A stretch of DNA of 64,000 nt from Xanthomonas cissicola (GTDB lineage Bacteria; Pseudomonadota; Gammaproteobacteria; Xanthomonadales; Xanthomonadaceae): contig NZ_VZPL01000008.1 in assembly GCF_008801575.1 (NCBI RefSeq), positions 1 to 64,000 of the forward strand. Direction: 5' to 3'. Below, piece by piece: positions 56,459 to 64,000 of the stretch. The number at the start of each line of letters is the position of its first letter. Position 1 is the stretch's first letter. Both the position numbers and the translations under genes were made by a program. Under the pieces are notes generated by a model that did no database searches, was not told the DNA's origin, and was given only the letters and a program-made list of their open reading frames with translations.

Positions 56459-58194
56459 ACCATCCATCGTTGCCACCACAATCCGAGCGCCGTGCGCTGG
56501 CGATCGCCCAGGCCGTGTACGAAGCGTTCGAGGACTATCACGCGCGCTTTTCCGAAATCACCGCATGCGCCAAACAGCGGTTCGAAACACGCGATTGGAG
56601 CGGCGCGCGCGAAGACGCAGTGGCGCGCATCGCGCTCTACGACCAATACATCGCCGAATGCATGTTGCGTCTGCGCGCAGTACTGCTGGGTCAGGCGCAC
56701 GACCGCGCGCTATGGATGCGTGCGCGCGATCGTTACGCTGCGTTGCTGAGCGGGTTGATCGACCAGGAGTTGTACAAGACGTTCTACAACACCCTGACCC
56801 GGCGCTACTTCGGTACCCACGGGGTCGATGCGGACATCGAATTCATCGCGCTGGATATCGAACCGACCGACGCCATCACCGTGCCTGTTGCGCGCCACAC
56901 CTATGCGGTCTCGCCCGGCCGCTTGACCGACATGCTGGTGCGGGTGCTGGGCGACTACGCGTTCGCCGTGCCGTATGCGCACCGCACCCGCTGCGCGGCT
57001 GCCATCGCGGTGCGTCTGCTAGACGACCTGGCGCATTGGGGCGAGCATCCGGTGCGCAGCGTGGAATTGCTGGAGACGGTATTCTATCGCGAGCGGCGTG
57101 CGTATCTGGTCGGACGCGTGTTCGGCGAACATCGCTTTTCGCCATGCGTGATCGCGCTGATCAACGACGACGCCGGCCTGCGCGCCGAAGCGGTGCTGAC
57201 CCGACGCAGCGATGTCGCGCAATTGTTCAGTAACTCGCGCAGCTATTTTCAAGCCGACCTGTCCACTGTCGGCGATGCGGTGGTGTTCCTGCGCAGCCTG
57301 CTCACCCACAAGCCGGTCGATGAGCTATACACGATGCTGGGCCGCGCCAAGCAGGGCAAGACCGAGCGTTACCGCACGTTTTTCAGCCATTTTCAGGCGC
57401 ATCCATCCGAACAGCTGGTGCACGCCGATGGCACTCCCGGCATGGTCATGGTGGTCTTTACGCTGCCCAGTTATCCGCTGGTCTTCAAACTCATTCGCGA
57501 CCGCTTTGCGTATCCCAAAACCATGAGCCGCGCGCAGGTGGAGGGTAAGTACGAATTGGTCTTCCAGCTTGATCGCATTGGCCGCCTGCTCGACGCGCAG
57601 CCGTATCGTTTCCTGCGTTTCCCCAAGGCGCGCTTTTCGCCGGCGCTGCTGCAAGAGCTGCAGACCAGCTGCGCGATGAGCCTGAGCGAAGACGGCGACG
57701 ATGTCCTGATCGCACTGTGCTATGTGCAGCGCCGGTTGCGCCCGTTGAATTTGTACCTGCGCGAACAGTTGCCCGAAGCCGCGCATGCCGCAGCGCTGGA
57801 CTACGGCCAAGCCATCAAGGACATGGCGCGCAACAACATCTTTCCCGGCGACATGTTGCTGAAGAATTTCGGCATTACCCGCCATCAGCGCGCGGTGTTC
57901 TACGACTACGACGAGCTGTGCCTGATCACCGAATGCAACTTCCGCGATTGGCCGACACCCGCCACCTACGAAGAACAGATGGCCGCAGAACCCTGGTTCC
58001 ATGTCGGCCCGCGCGACGTCTTTCCCGAGCGCTTCGCCTTGTTCATGGGCCTGCCCTCCTCGCAACTGGAAGCGCTCAAGCACCAGCACCCGGAACTGTT
58101 CGACCCACGCTGGTGGCGCGACCTGCAGAGCCGGCTTCGCGACGACGATTATCCCGACACCCCGCCATATGCGGAGTCGCGCAGGCTGGCCTAG
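56455..58194 (+). CDS. aceK: Isocitrate dehydrogenase kinase/phosphatase
   Basis: Bifunctional enzyme that in E. coli phosphorylates the active-site Ser of dimeric Icd, sending isocitrate to the glyoxylate shunt. 579 residues: an N-terminal regulatory domain ([16 protein letters not shown]) and a kinase domain with the nucleotide loop [43 protein letters not shown] and the metal-binding [10 protein letters not shown]. It is co-translated with a LysR gene and not with aceBA, which are absent here. The nearby icd encodes the monomeric enzyme. Its TAG stop is shared with an inverted-repeat element. Confidence 0.95.
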   Translation: MNHPSLPPQSERRALAIAQAVYEAFEDYHARFSEITACAKQRFETRDWSGAREDAVARIALYDQYIAECMLRLRAVLLGQAHDRALWMRARDRYAALLSGLIDQELYKTFYNTLTRRYFGTHGVDADIEFIALDIEPTDAITVPVARHTYAVSPGRLTDMLVRVLGDYAFAVPYAHRTRCAAAIAVRLLDDLAHWGEHPVRSVELLETVFYRERRAYLVGRVFGEHRFSPCVIALINDDAGLRAEAVLTRRSDVAQLFSNSRSYFQADLSTVGDAVVFLRSLLTHKPVDELYTMLGRAKQGKTERYRTFFSHFQAHPSEQLVHADGTPGMVMVVFTLPSYPLVFKLIRDRFAYPKTMSRAQVEGKYELVFQLDRIGRLLDAQPYRFLRFPKARFSPALLQELQTSCAMSLSEDGDDVLIALCYVQRRLRPLNLYLREQLPEAAHAAALDYGQAIKDMARNNIFPGDMLLKNFGITRHQRAVFYDYDELCLITECNFRDWPTPATYEEQMAAEPWFHVGPRDVFPERFALFMGLPSSQLEALKHQHPELFDPRWWRDLQSRLRDDDYPDTPPYAESRRLA

Positions 58195-58320
58195 AGCGTT
58201 GCGGAGCGCTCGCCGCGCAGCTTACCTTGGCGCCAGCCCAGCCAAGCCGGCGCCACGCAGCACCCGCTCCGCACCGCTGGCGGCCAACGCATCTCATCTC
58301 AACGTGCATCACACGCTCTA
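58192..58320. mobile_element. MITE-like element, copy 2 (shortened)
   Basis: The right 72 or so bases (58249-58320) match copy 1 at its right end with three differences, ending GTGCATCACACGCTCTA. The left end keeps only TAGAGCGT before diverging, so this copy appears internally deleted or rearranged (129 bp). An inner inverted repeat GGCGCC ... GGCGCC is present. TA bounds both ends. The left TA+G is the aceK stop, and the right TA is followed by G, so the empty site would read TAG. Confidence 0.72.
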
Positions 58321-58483
58321 GCGATTTACCGACAGCGGCAGGACGAGCGACGACCCGGATGCGCTGCCTGCCAGTGGATTGTTCTCCGCACGCGGAGAAG
58401 GTGTTCGCCTGGTCACACCGCTGCAAGGAAGTTGAGAGCGGCTGACGGAGGACACTAAAGGCTGCGCGACAGTCGCCTCACAC

Positions 58484-58512
58484 AAAAAAGCCCCGCAATG
58501 CGGGGCTTTTTC
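58484..58512. terminator. Bidirectional terminator between aceK and rho
   Basis: AAAAAAGCCCCGC / GCGGGGCTTTTT with a 3-base loop, flanked by A- and T-tracts, so it serves both convergent genes. It lies 22 bases beyond the rho stop and 290 beyond aceK. Confidence 0.95.
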
Positions 58513-58533
58513 GTCTCGATAAACCGATTGAAC

Positions 58534-60414
58534 TCAGCGCTTCATCGAACTGAAGAACTCGTCGTTGGACTTGGTGGTCTTCATCTTGTCCAACAGGAAT
58601 TCCATTGCTGCGATTTCGTCCATCGGGTGCAGCAGCTTGCGCAGGATCCAGATCTTCTGCAGCAACTCCGGCTCGATCAGCAGATCTTCGCGACGCGTGC
58701 CCGAACGGTTGATGTCGATTGCCGGGTACACGCGCTTTTCGGTGATGCGACGGTTCAGATGCACTTCGCTGTTGCCGGTGCCCTTGAACTCTTCGTAGAT
58801 CACCTCGTCCATCTTGCTGCCGGTTTCCACCAGCGCCGTGGCGATGATGGTCAGCGAGCCGCCTTCTTCCACGTTACGCGCCGCGCCGAAGAAGCGCTTC
58901 GGGCGGTGCAACGCATTGGCATCCACACCGCCGGTGAGCACCTTGCCGGAGCTGGGCACCACGTTGTTGTAGGCACGCGCCAGGCGGGTGATGGAGTCCA
59001 GCAGGATCACCACGTCCTTCTTGTGCTCGACCAGGCGCTTGGCCCGCTCGATCACCATCTCGGCGACCTGCACGTGACGCGCAGCCGGCTCGTCGAACGT
59101 GGAGGAGATGACTTCGCCGCGCACGGTGCGCTGCATTTCGGTCACTTCTTCCGGGCGCTCGTCGATGAGCAGCACGATCATGTGCACTTCGGGATGATTG
59201 GTGGTGATGGCCGTGGCCACCTGCTGCATCATCATCGTCTTACCGGCCTTGGGCGGGGAGACAATCAGCGCACGCTGACCCTTGCCCTGCGGTGCCATCA
59301 GATCGAGGATGCGGCCGGTGATGTCCTCGGTGGAACCATCGCCACGCTCCAGACGGAAGCGGCGGCGCGGGAACAGCGGGGTCAGGTTCTCGAACAGGAC
59401 CTTGTTCTTGCTCGCTTCCAGCGGCTCGCCATTGATGGTGTCGACGATCGACAGCGCGAAATAGCGTTCGCCGTCCTTCGGGAAGCGGATGCGGCCGGAG
59501 AGGTGGTCGCCGGTACGCAGGTTGAAGCGGCGGATCTGGCTGGGCGAAATATAGGTATCGTCCGGGCCGGCCAGGTAGCTGGCTTCTGCCGCACGCAGGA
59601 AACCGAAGCCGTCGGGCAGAATTTCCAGCACGCCGTCGGCGGCAACGCCTTCACCATGACGGGTCAGCACCTTGAGCAGGGCGAAGATCACGTCCTGCTT
59701 GCGCGCACGCGCCACGCCTTCCTGAATATTGAGCTGGTCGGCGATATCCAGCAGCTTCTGCGCCGGCATCCGCTTGAGGTCGCTCAGCGAATACACCGGA
59801 AAACCTTCCGGCACGGCCGGATGCGGACGCGCGATGAACGGTTCGTTGCTGCCGTCGGACGAGGGCATGCCGCCGTCGTTGCCGAAGCGGTCGCGCGGGC
59901 CGCGATCGCGGCGGTTGCGGAACCGGTCACGGCGGTTGCCCTGCTGGTTCTGGCCTTGCTGGTTTTGACCCTGACCCTGACCGCCCTGGCCTTGCTGATG
60001 CTGGCCGGCGTTTTGGTTCTGGTTCTGGCCCTGCTGCTGACCTTGGCCTTGGCCCTGGTTCTGGCCTTGATTCTGGTTCTGCTGTTGCTGCGCCTGATTG
60101 AAGCGCTGCTGCTGCGACTGGCCGCCCTCGCGGGGCTCGCCGTGGGTGTCGCTGCCGTGGCCGGCGCTGGGCGCCTGACCGGCCTGGGCGCCATCGCTGG
60201 ACGTCTGCGCCGGTGCCGGATCGGCAGCGCGCGACGGTGCCTGCGCGGCACGGGGTGCTTCGGGTGCGGGACTGGCGGGCAAGGGCAGGTTGGGCTGCTG
60301 TGCGCCAGCCTCTTCAGTGGCGGCGGCGGTCTTGCTCACGCGCGGCTTGCGCACGCGCTTCTCGACGGGAGCGTCGACGCTGCTCCCGGTATCGGAGGAA
60401 GGATGATCGGACAA
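58534..60414 (-). CDS. rho: Transcription termination factor Rho with long low-complexity N-terminal extension
   Basis: Hexameric RNA-dependent ATPase that ends transcription. 626 residues against about 419 in E. coli. The first 200 or so residues are extra: an Ala/Pro/Ser region (1-97), a Q/N/G block (98-160) and an Arg/Asp-rich patch ([18 protein letters not shown], 161-178). The standard protein then begins ([21 protein letters not shown] at about 208), with the cold-shock RNA-binding domain, Walker [13 protein letters not shown] (Lys392), [13 protein letters not shown], Walker [16 protein letters not shown] and the R-loop [21 protein letters not shown]. The start is TTG with GAGGAA 9 bases upstream. 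Confidence 0.97.
   Translation of the reverse strand: MSDHPSSDTGSSVDAPVEKRVRKPRVSKTAAATEEAGAQQPNLPLPASPAPEAPRAAQAPSRAADPAPAQTSSDGAQAGQAPSAGHGSDTHGEPREGGQSQQQRFNQAQQQQNQNQGQNQGQGQGQQQGQNQNQNAGQHQQGQGGQGQGQNQQGQNQQGNRRDRFRNRRDRGPRDRFGNDGGMPSSDGSNEPFIARPHPAVPEGFPVYSLSDLKRMPAQKLLDIADQLNIQEGVARARKQDVIFALLKVLTRHGEGVAADGVLEILPDGFGFLRAAEASYLAGPDDTYISPSQIRRFNLRTGDHLSGRIRFPKDGERYFALSIVDTINGEPLEASKNKVLFENLTPLFPRRRFRLERGDGSTEDITGRILDLMAPQGKGQRALIVSPPKAGKTMMMQQVATAITTNHPEVHMIVLLIDERPEEVTEMQRTVRGEVISSTFDEPAARHVQVAEMVIERAKRLVEHKKDVVILLDSITRLARAYNNVVPSSGKVLTGGVDANALHRPKRFFGAARNVEEGGSLTIIATALVETGSKMDEVIYEEFKGTGNSEVHLNRRITEKRVYPAIDINRSGTRREDLLIEPELLQKIWILRKLLHPMDEIAAMEFLLDKMKTTKSNDEFFSSMKR
59935..60123 (-). 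repeat. Degenerate hexanucleotide repeat within rho
   Basis: The DNA coding for residues 98-160 of Rho is built from alternating CAG with AAC, GGC or CAA codons, so CAGAAC and CAGGGC units recur many times. Such tracts can change length by slippage in whole codons. Only the low-complexity part of the protein would be affected. Confidence 0.85.
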
Positions 60415-60629
60415 GTGCGTGATTCCTCGCTAAGGTGCGAGCGCCCAACTAGGGGGCGAACTGGTGGTAGATGGGAGTCTAGAAGAGGTTCTAGAGGGTG
60501 CGGCGGCGCACGAACGTGTGCCGGACCAACTGACAGTATCACCGCCGCGCGTTGCCGCGCAAGCGTCTTGCCGGGCACGATTTAACTGCCGGCGCATCAT
60601 CGGGCGCCCATTGCTGGACGCCCGCTTGC

Positions 60630-60971
60630 TCAGGCGGCCGCGCCACCCAGGGTCTTGTCGATCATCTGGGTCAGCTGGCCCTTGCCGACGGCACCGATCT
60701 GGGTCGCCTGCACCTGCCCGTCCTTGAACAGCAACAGCATCGGAATCGAGCGCACGTGGTACTTGATGGCCAGCGCACGGTTCTGGTCCACATTGACCTT
60801 GGCGACCTTGAGGCGGCCCTGATAGGTGTCGGCCAGATCGTCCAGCACCGGGGCGATCATCTTGCATGGGCCGCACCACTCGGCCCAGAAATCCACCAGA
60901 ACCGGTTCGCCCGATTGCAGCACAGCTGTGTCGAAGTCGGCATCGCCGACATGTTGAACCTTATCGCTCAC
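60630..60971 (-). CDS. trxA: Thioredoxin
   Basis: General cytoplasmic disulfide reductant. 113 residues with active site WCGPC (Cys33, Cys36), [14 protein letters not shown], the cis-Pro in RSIPMLLLF and the C-terminal helix [14 protein letters not shown] start ([10 protein letters not shown]) with AGGAG. It lies 215 bases upstream of rho on the same strand, the same pairing as in E. coli (trxA-rho). The spacer between them shows no terminator with a T-tract, so part of rho transcription may come from trxA. Confidence 0.97.
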   Translation of the reverse strand: MSDKVQHVGDADFDTAVLQSGEPVLVDFWAEWCGPCKMIAPVLDDLADTYQGRLKVAKVNVDQNRALAIKYHVRSIPMLLLFKDGQVQATQIGAVGKGQLTQMIDKTLGGAAA

Positions 60972-61169
60972 CTTGGGTCTCCTGGAAACCAAAACGGCCC
61001 ACCCGAACGGGCAGGCCGCTACATTGCGCTAAACTGGGGCATTGCGTGACTGAATCAAGTGTCAGTCCTGAAGCCGCGCTGTCCGCCACAACAGCCGCAG
61101 TTTGCGACGCTGTCGGCATCGATGCAAGCCGCGCCCGGGCTGCCCAGGGCGCCTCACGAAGACGGAATA

Positions 61170-62888
61170 ATGAGCGACAAACCGCTGACCGATGTGACCT
61201 TTTCCTCGTTCGACCTGCATCCGGCCTTGATCGCCGGGCTGGAGAGCGCCGGGTTTACCCGCTGTACCCCGATCCAGGCGCTGACCTTGCCGGTCGCGCT
61301 GCCGGGCGGCGATGTCGCCGGCCAGGCCCAGACCGGTACCGGCAAGACCTTGGCATTTCTGGTCGCGGTGATGAATCGGCTGCTGATCCGCCCGGCCCTG
61401 GCCGACCGCAAGCCGGAAGACCCGCGCGCGCTGATCCTGGCGCCGACCCGCGAGCTGGCGATCCAGATCCACAAGGATGCGGTCAAGTTCGGCGCCGACC
61501 TGGGCCTGCGCTTTGCGCTGGTCTACGGCGGGGTGGACTACGACAAGCAGCGCGAGCTGTTGCAGCAGGGCGTGGACGTGATCATCGCCACCCCGGGCCG
61601 CCTGATCGACTACGTCAAACAGCACAAGGTGGTCTCGCTGCACGCCTGCGAGATCTGCGTGCTGGACGAAGCCGACCGCATGTTCGATCTGGGCTTCATC
61701 AAGGACATCCGCTTCCTGCTGCGGCGCATGCCCGAGCGCGGCACCCGGCAGACGTTGTTGTTCTCGGCCACCCTCAGCCACCGCGTGCTGGAGCTGGCCT
61801 ACGAGCACATGAACGAGCCGGAGAAGCTCGTTGTCGAAACCGAAAGCATCACCGCCGCGCGGGTGCGCCAGCGCATCTATTTCCCGTCCGACGAAGAGAA
61901 GCAGACGCTACTTTTGGGCTTGCTGTCGCGCAGCGAAGGCGCGCGCACCATGGTGTTCGTCAACACCAAGGCCTTCGTGGAGCGCGTGGCGCGCACCCTG
62001 GAGCGGCATGGCTACCGGGTGGGTGTGCTGTCGGGCGATGTGCCGCAGAAGAAGCGCGAGTCGCTGCTCAACCGCTTCCAGAAAGGCCAGCTCGAAATCC
62101 TGGTCGCCACCGACGTGGCCGCGCGCGGTCTGCATATCGACGGCGTCAAGTACGTCTACAACTACGACCTGCCGTTCGACGCCGAAGACTACGTCCACCG
62201 CATCGGCCGCACCGCGCGTCTGGGCGAGGAAGGCGATGCGATCAGCTTCGCCTGCGAACGCTATGCGATGAGCCTGCCCGACATCGAGGCCTACATCGAG
62301 CAGAAGATTCCGGTCGAGCCGGTGACGTCCGAACTGCTGACGCCGCTGCCGCGCGCGCCACGCGTGCCGGTGGAAGGCGAAGAGGCCGACGATGACGCTG
62401 CTGGCGACAGTGTGGGCACGATCTTCCGCGAAGCGCGCGAGCAGCGTGCCGCCGAAGAACAGCGTCGCGGTGGTGGGCGCGGTGGCCCCGGCGGGTCGCG
62501 TAGCGGCAGTGGCGGTGGTCGCCGCGATGGCGCAGGTGCCGATGGCAAGCCGCGTCCGCGTCGCAAGCCACGGGTGGAAGGCCAAGCGCCTGCAGCTGCG
62601 GCGTCGACCGAACATCCGGTGGTTGCTGCAGTAGCGGCACAGGCACCTTCCGCGGGCGTGGCCGATGCCGAGCGCGCACCACGCAAGCGTCGGCGTCGGC
62701 GTAACGGTCGTCCGGTCGAGGGTGCCGAGCCGGCAGTGGCATCCACGCCGGTTCCCGCGCCTGCCGCACCGCGCAAGCCCACCCAGGTGGTTGCCAAGCC
62801 GGTGCGTGCCGCCGCCAAGCCGTCGGGTAGCCCGTCGCTGCTCAGCCGGATCGGCCGCCGACTGCGTTCGCTGGTCTCCGGCAACTGA
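61170..62888 (+). CDS. rhlB: ATP-dependent RNA helicase RhlB
   Basis: DEAD-box helicase. In E. coli RhlB works in the RNase E degradosome. 572 residues: Q motif ([19 protein letters not shown] then TPIQ), Walker A AQTGTGKT (Lys59), PTRELA, DEAD at 166-169 ([10 protein letters not shown]), SAT, and HRIGRTAR. The helicase core ends near residue 390. The remaining 180 or so residues are a disordered, Gly/Arg- and Ala/Pro/Lys-rich tail ([32 protein letters not shown]), much longer than in E. coli and likely to bind RNA or partners. Divergent from trxA-rho, as in enterobacteria. Confidence 0.95.
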   Translation: MSDKPLTDVTFSSFDLHPALIAGLESAGFTRCTPIQALTLPVALPGGDVAGQAQTGTGKTLAFLVAVMNRLLIRPALADRKPEDPRALILAPTRELAIQIHKDAVKFGADLGLRFALVYGGVDYDKQRELLQQGVDVIIATPGRLIDYVKQHKVVSLHACEICVLDEADRMFDLGFIKDIRFLLRRMPERGTRQTLLFSATLSHRVLELAYEHMNEPEKLVVETESITAARVRQRIYFPSDEEKQTLLLGLLSRSEGARTMVFVNTKAFVERVARTLERHGYRVGVLSGDVPQKKRESLLNRFQKGQLEILVATDVAARGLHIDGVKYVYNYDLPFDAEDYVHRIGRTARLGEEGDAISFACERYAMSLPDIEAYIEQKIPVEPVTSELLTPLPRAPRVPVEGEEADDDAAGDSVGTIFREAREQRAAEEQRRGGGRGGPGGSRSGSGGGRRDGAGADGKPRPRRKPRVEGQAPAAAASTEHPVVAAVAAQAPSAGVADAERAPRKRRRRRNGRPVEGAEPAVASTPVPAPAAPRKPTQVVAKPVRAAAKPSGSPSLLSRIGRRLRSLVSGN

Positions 62889-62904
62889 CCGTTTGCGGCA
62901 TTGA

Positions 62905-62931
62905 TCGCATCGCCGCGCATCGGCGATGCGA
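62905..62931 (+). terminator. Hairpin after rhlB
   Basis: A perfect 11-bp inverted repeat TCGCATCGCCG / CGGCGATGCGA with a 5-base loop lies 17 bases past the rhlB stop and 33 bases before ftsE. There is no T-tract. Possible weak terminator or processing site between rhlB and ftsEX. Confidence 0.5.
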
Positions 62932-62963
62932 CGCAAGCACTGGCGCTCCGGCATAATCGCTGA

Positions 62964-63650
62964 ATGACCGTTCTGCGTTTCGACAACGTCAGCAAGCACT
63001 ACGCCGGTGGCCACCAGGCGCTGACCGATGTCAGCTTCGAAGTGGCCGATGGCGAGATGCTGTTCGTGACCGGCCATTCCGGCGCCGGCAAAAGTACCTT
63101 GCTCAAACTGATCCACCTCAGCGAACGCCCGAGTCAGGGCGCGGTGCTGCTGGGCGAACGTAACCTGCTCAAGGTGCGTGGCCGGCAGATTCCGCTGCAT
63201 CGGCGTCAGGTGGGCGCGGTCTATCAGGACCACCGTCTGCTCAACGACCGCAGCATCGCCGAGAACGTGGCCTTGCCGCTGATCTTGCGCGGCACCCGGC
63301 GTGCCGAGATCGGCAAACGCGTGCGCTCGGCATTGGAGCGCATCGGTCTGGCCCATCGCGAGAAAGCCCTGCCGTCGCAATTGTCTGCCGGTGAGCAGCA
63401 ACGCGTTGGCATCGCGCGCGCCATCGTCGGCGAACCGCGGCTGCTGGTGGCAGATGAGCCCACCGGCAATCTCGACCCCGCACTGGCCGCGGAAATCATG
63501 CAGTTGTTCGCCGAACTCCCGGCCCGTGGCACCAGCGTGCTGGTGGTCAGCCACGACCTGGCGCTGCTCAAGCAGATGCGCAAGCGCGTGCTGATTCTGG
63601 ATCACGGCCGCCTGGTCGACGACATCTCGCCGCAGGACCTGGCCGAATGA
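62964..63650 (+). CDS. ftsE: Cell division ATP-binding protein FtsE
   Basis: ATPase of the FtsEX complex, which activates septal murein hydrolases. 228 residues: Walker A GHSGAGKS, VGAVYQDHRLLNDRSIAENVALPL (Q-loop), signature LSAGEQQRVGIARAI, Walker B LLVADEPTGNLDP and the switch His in VVSHDLAL. The stop overlaps the ftsX start (ATGA). Confidence 0.96.
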   Translation: MTVLRFDNVSKHYAGGHQALTDVSFEVADGEMLFVTGHSGAGKSTLLKLIHLSERPSQGAVLLGERNLLKVRGRQIPLHRRQVGAVYQDHRLLNDRSIAENVALPLILRGTRRAEIGKRVRSALERIGLAHREKALPSQLSAGEQQRVGIARAIVGEPRLLVADEPTGNLDPALAAEIMQLFAELPARGTSVLVVSHDLALLKQMRKRVLILDHGRLVDDISPQDLAE

Positions 63651-64000
63651 GCAAGCCCGCCAATACCGAAACCGTCGCGCCGTCGCGGTTCGGCGTGTGG
63701 ATCGACCATCATCTGCACAGCATCGCCTTCAGCCTGGGCCGTGCGATGCGCAAGCCGTGGGCCACCTTGTTGACCATCGTGGTGATGGCCCTGGCGCTAG
63801 CCCTGCCGTTGGGGCTGTCGATCGCGCTGGATAACGTCAAGCTGCTGGCCGGCAGCGTGCAGCAATCGCGCGAGATCAATCTGTTCCTGAAGGTCGACGT
63901 GGCCGCCGATGCGGCGCAGGCGCTGGCCGGCGAGCTGCGTGCACGTCCGGATGTGGCCAAGGTCACGCTGCGTACGCCCGAACAGGGTTTGGCCGAGCTG
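63647..64000 (+). CDS. ftsX: Cell division protein FtsX, N-terminal part
   Basis: The membrane partner of FtsE, running off the window after 118 codons. A cytoplasmic N-terminus (MSKPANTETVAPSRFGVWID) and helix (KPWATLLTIVVMALALALPLGLSIAL) are followed by the start of the large periplasmic loop (EINLFLKVDVAADAAQALAGE) that contacts the hydrolase regulator. Translation is coupled to ftsE. Confidence 0.93.
   Translation, partial: MSKPANTETVAPSRFGVWIDHHLHSIAFSLGRAMRKPWATLLTIVVMALALALPLGLSIALDNVKLLAGSVQQSREINLFLKVDVAADAAQALAGELRARPDVAKVTLRTPEQGLAEL

Overview
The window is a chromosomal segment of a high-GC gammaproteobacterium, almost certainly a Xanthomonas. The support for this is the gene content and order (ctaC-ctaD-ctaG-ctaE, rpsU/yqeY/dnaG divergent from tsaD, rho-trxA divergent from rhlB, then ftsEX), a PutA lacking the N-terminal DNA-binding domain, and dispersed GGGAATCGGGAATC-type intergenic repeats. 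It begins inside a 5S rRNA gene at the end of an rRNA operon and ends inside ftsX. Nearly all of it is core chromosome. I see no prophage, integron, CRISPR array, tRNA or intact insertion sequence.

Layout. 1-880: 5S rRNA end, terminator and a gene-poor spacer. 881-4081: putA (proline catabolism). 4359-12876: aa3-type cytochrome c oxidase and its assembly genes (DUF2244, ctaC, ctaD, a 57-residue membrane protein, ctaG, ctaE, SURF1, a thioredoxin-fold membrane protein, ctaA, ctaB), with a DUF2909 gene inserted in the opposite direction. 12922-20101: reverse-strand lipoprotein thioredoxin, BASS transporter, dnaG, YihY, yqeY and rpsU. 20378-24276: tsaD, folB and a GH3 beta-glucosidase. 24417-27274: a PQQ-type sugar dehydrogenase, yiaA and two stress-like small proteins.

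27498-34370 is a compact murein-peptide block: permease, L,D-transpeptidase, L-Ala-D/L-Glu epimerase, NlpC/P60 peptidase, and divergently an amidase lipoprotein and a VanX-type D-Ala-D-Ala dipeptidase. Several of its genes overlap by 4 bp. It reads as a route that cuts wall peptides and salvages their amino acids. 34637-40820 carries small zinc-ribbon, membrane and EF-hand proteins, a HAD hydrolase, two exported unknowns and an HglS/YdcJ-type 2-oxoadipate dioxygenase. 41001-48894 is a reverse-strand MdtABC-like RND efflux operon, with a clean 16-bp palindrome in its upstream region. 49154-52491: M20 peptidase, queF, LysM protein and a frameshifted lipoprotein gene. 52846-58194: monomeric NADP-isocitrate dehydrogenase, a small unknown, a LysR regulator and aceK. 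58534-64000: rho (with a long Q/N/G-rich N-terminal extension), trxA, rhlB, ftsE and partial ftsX.

The most unusual signals are: (i) two copies of a small TA-flanked inverted-repeat element, each sitting exactly in a gene's stop codon and regenerating a TAG stop; (ii) a prion-like low-complexity extension on Rho, encoded by a degenerate hexanucleotide repeat, next to RhlB with its own disordered basic tail; (iii) the murein-peptide block; (iv) AceK beside a monomeric rather than an E. coli-type isocitrate dehydrogenase.
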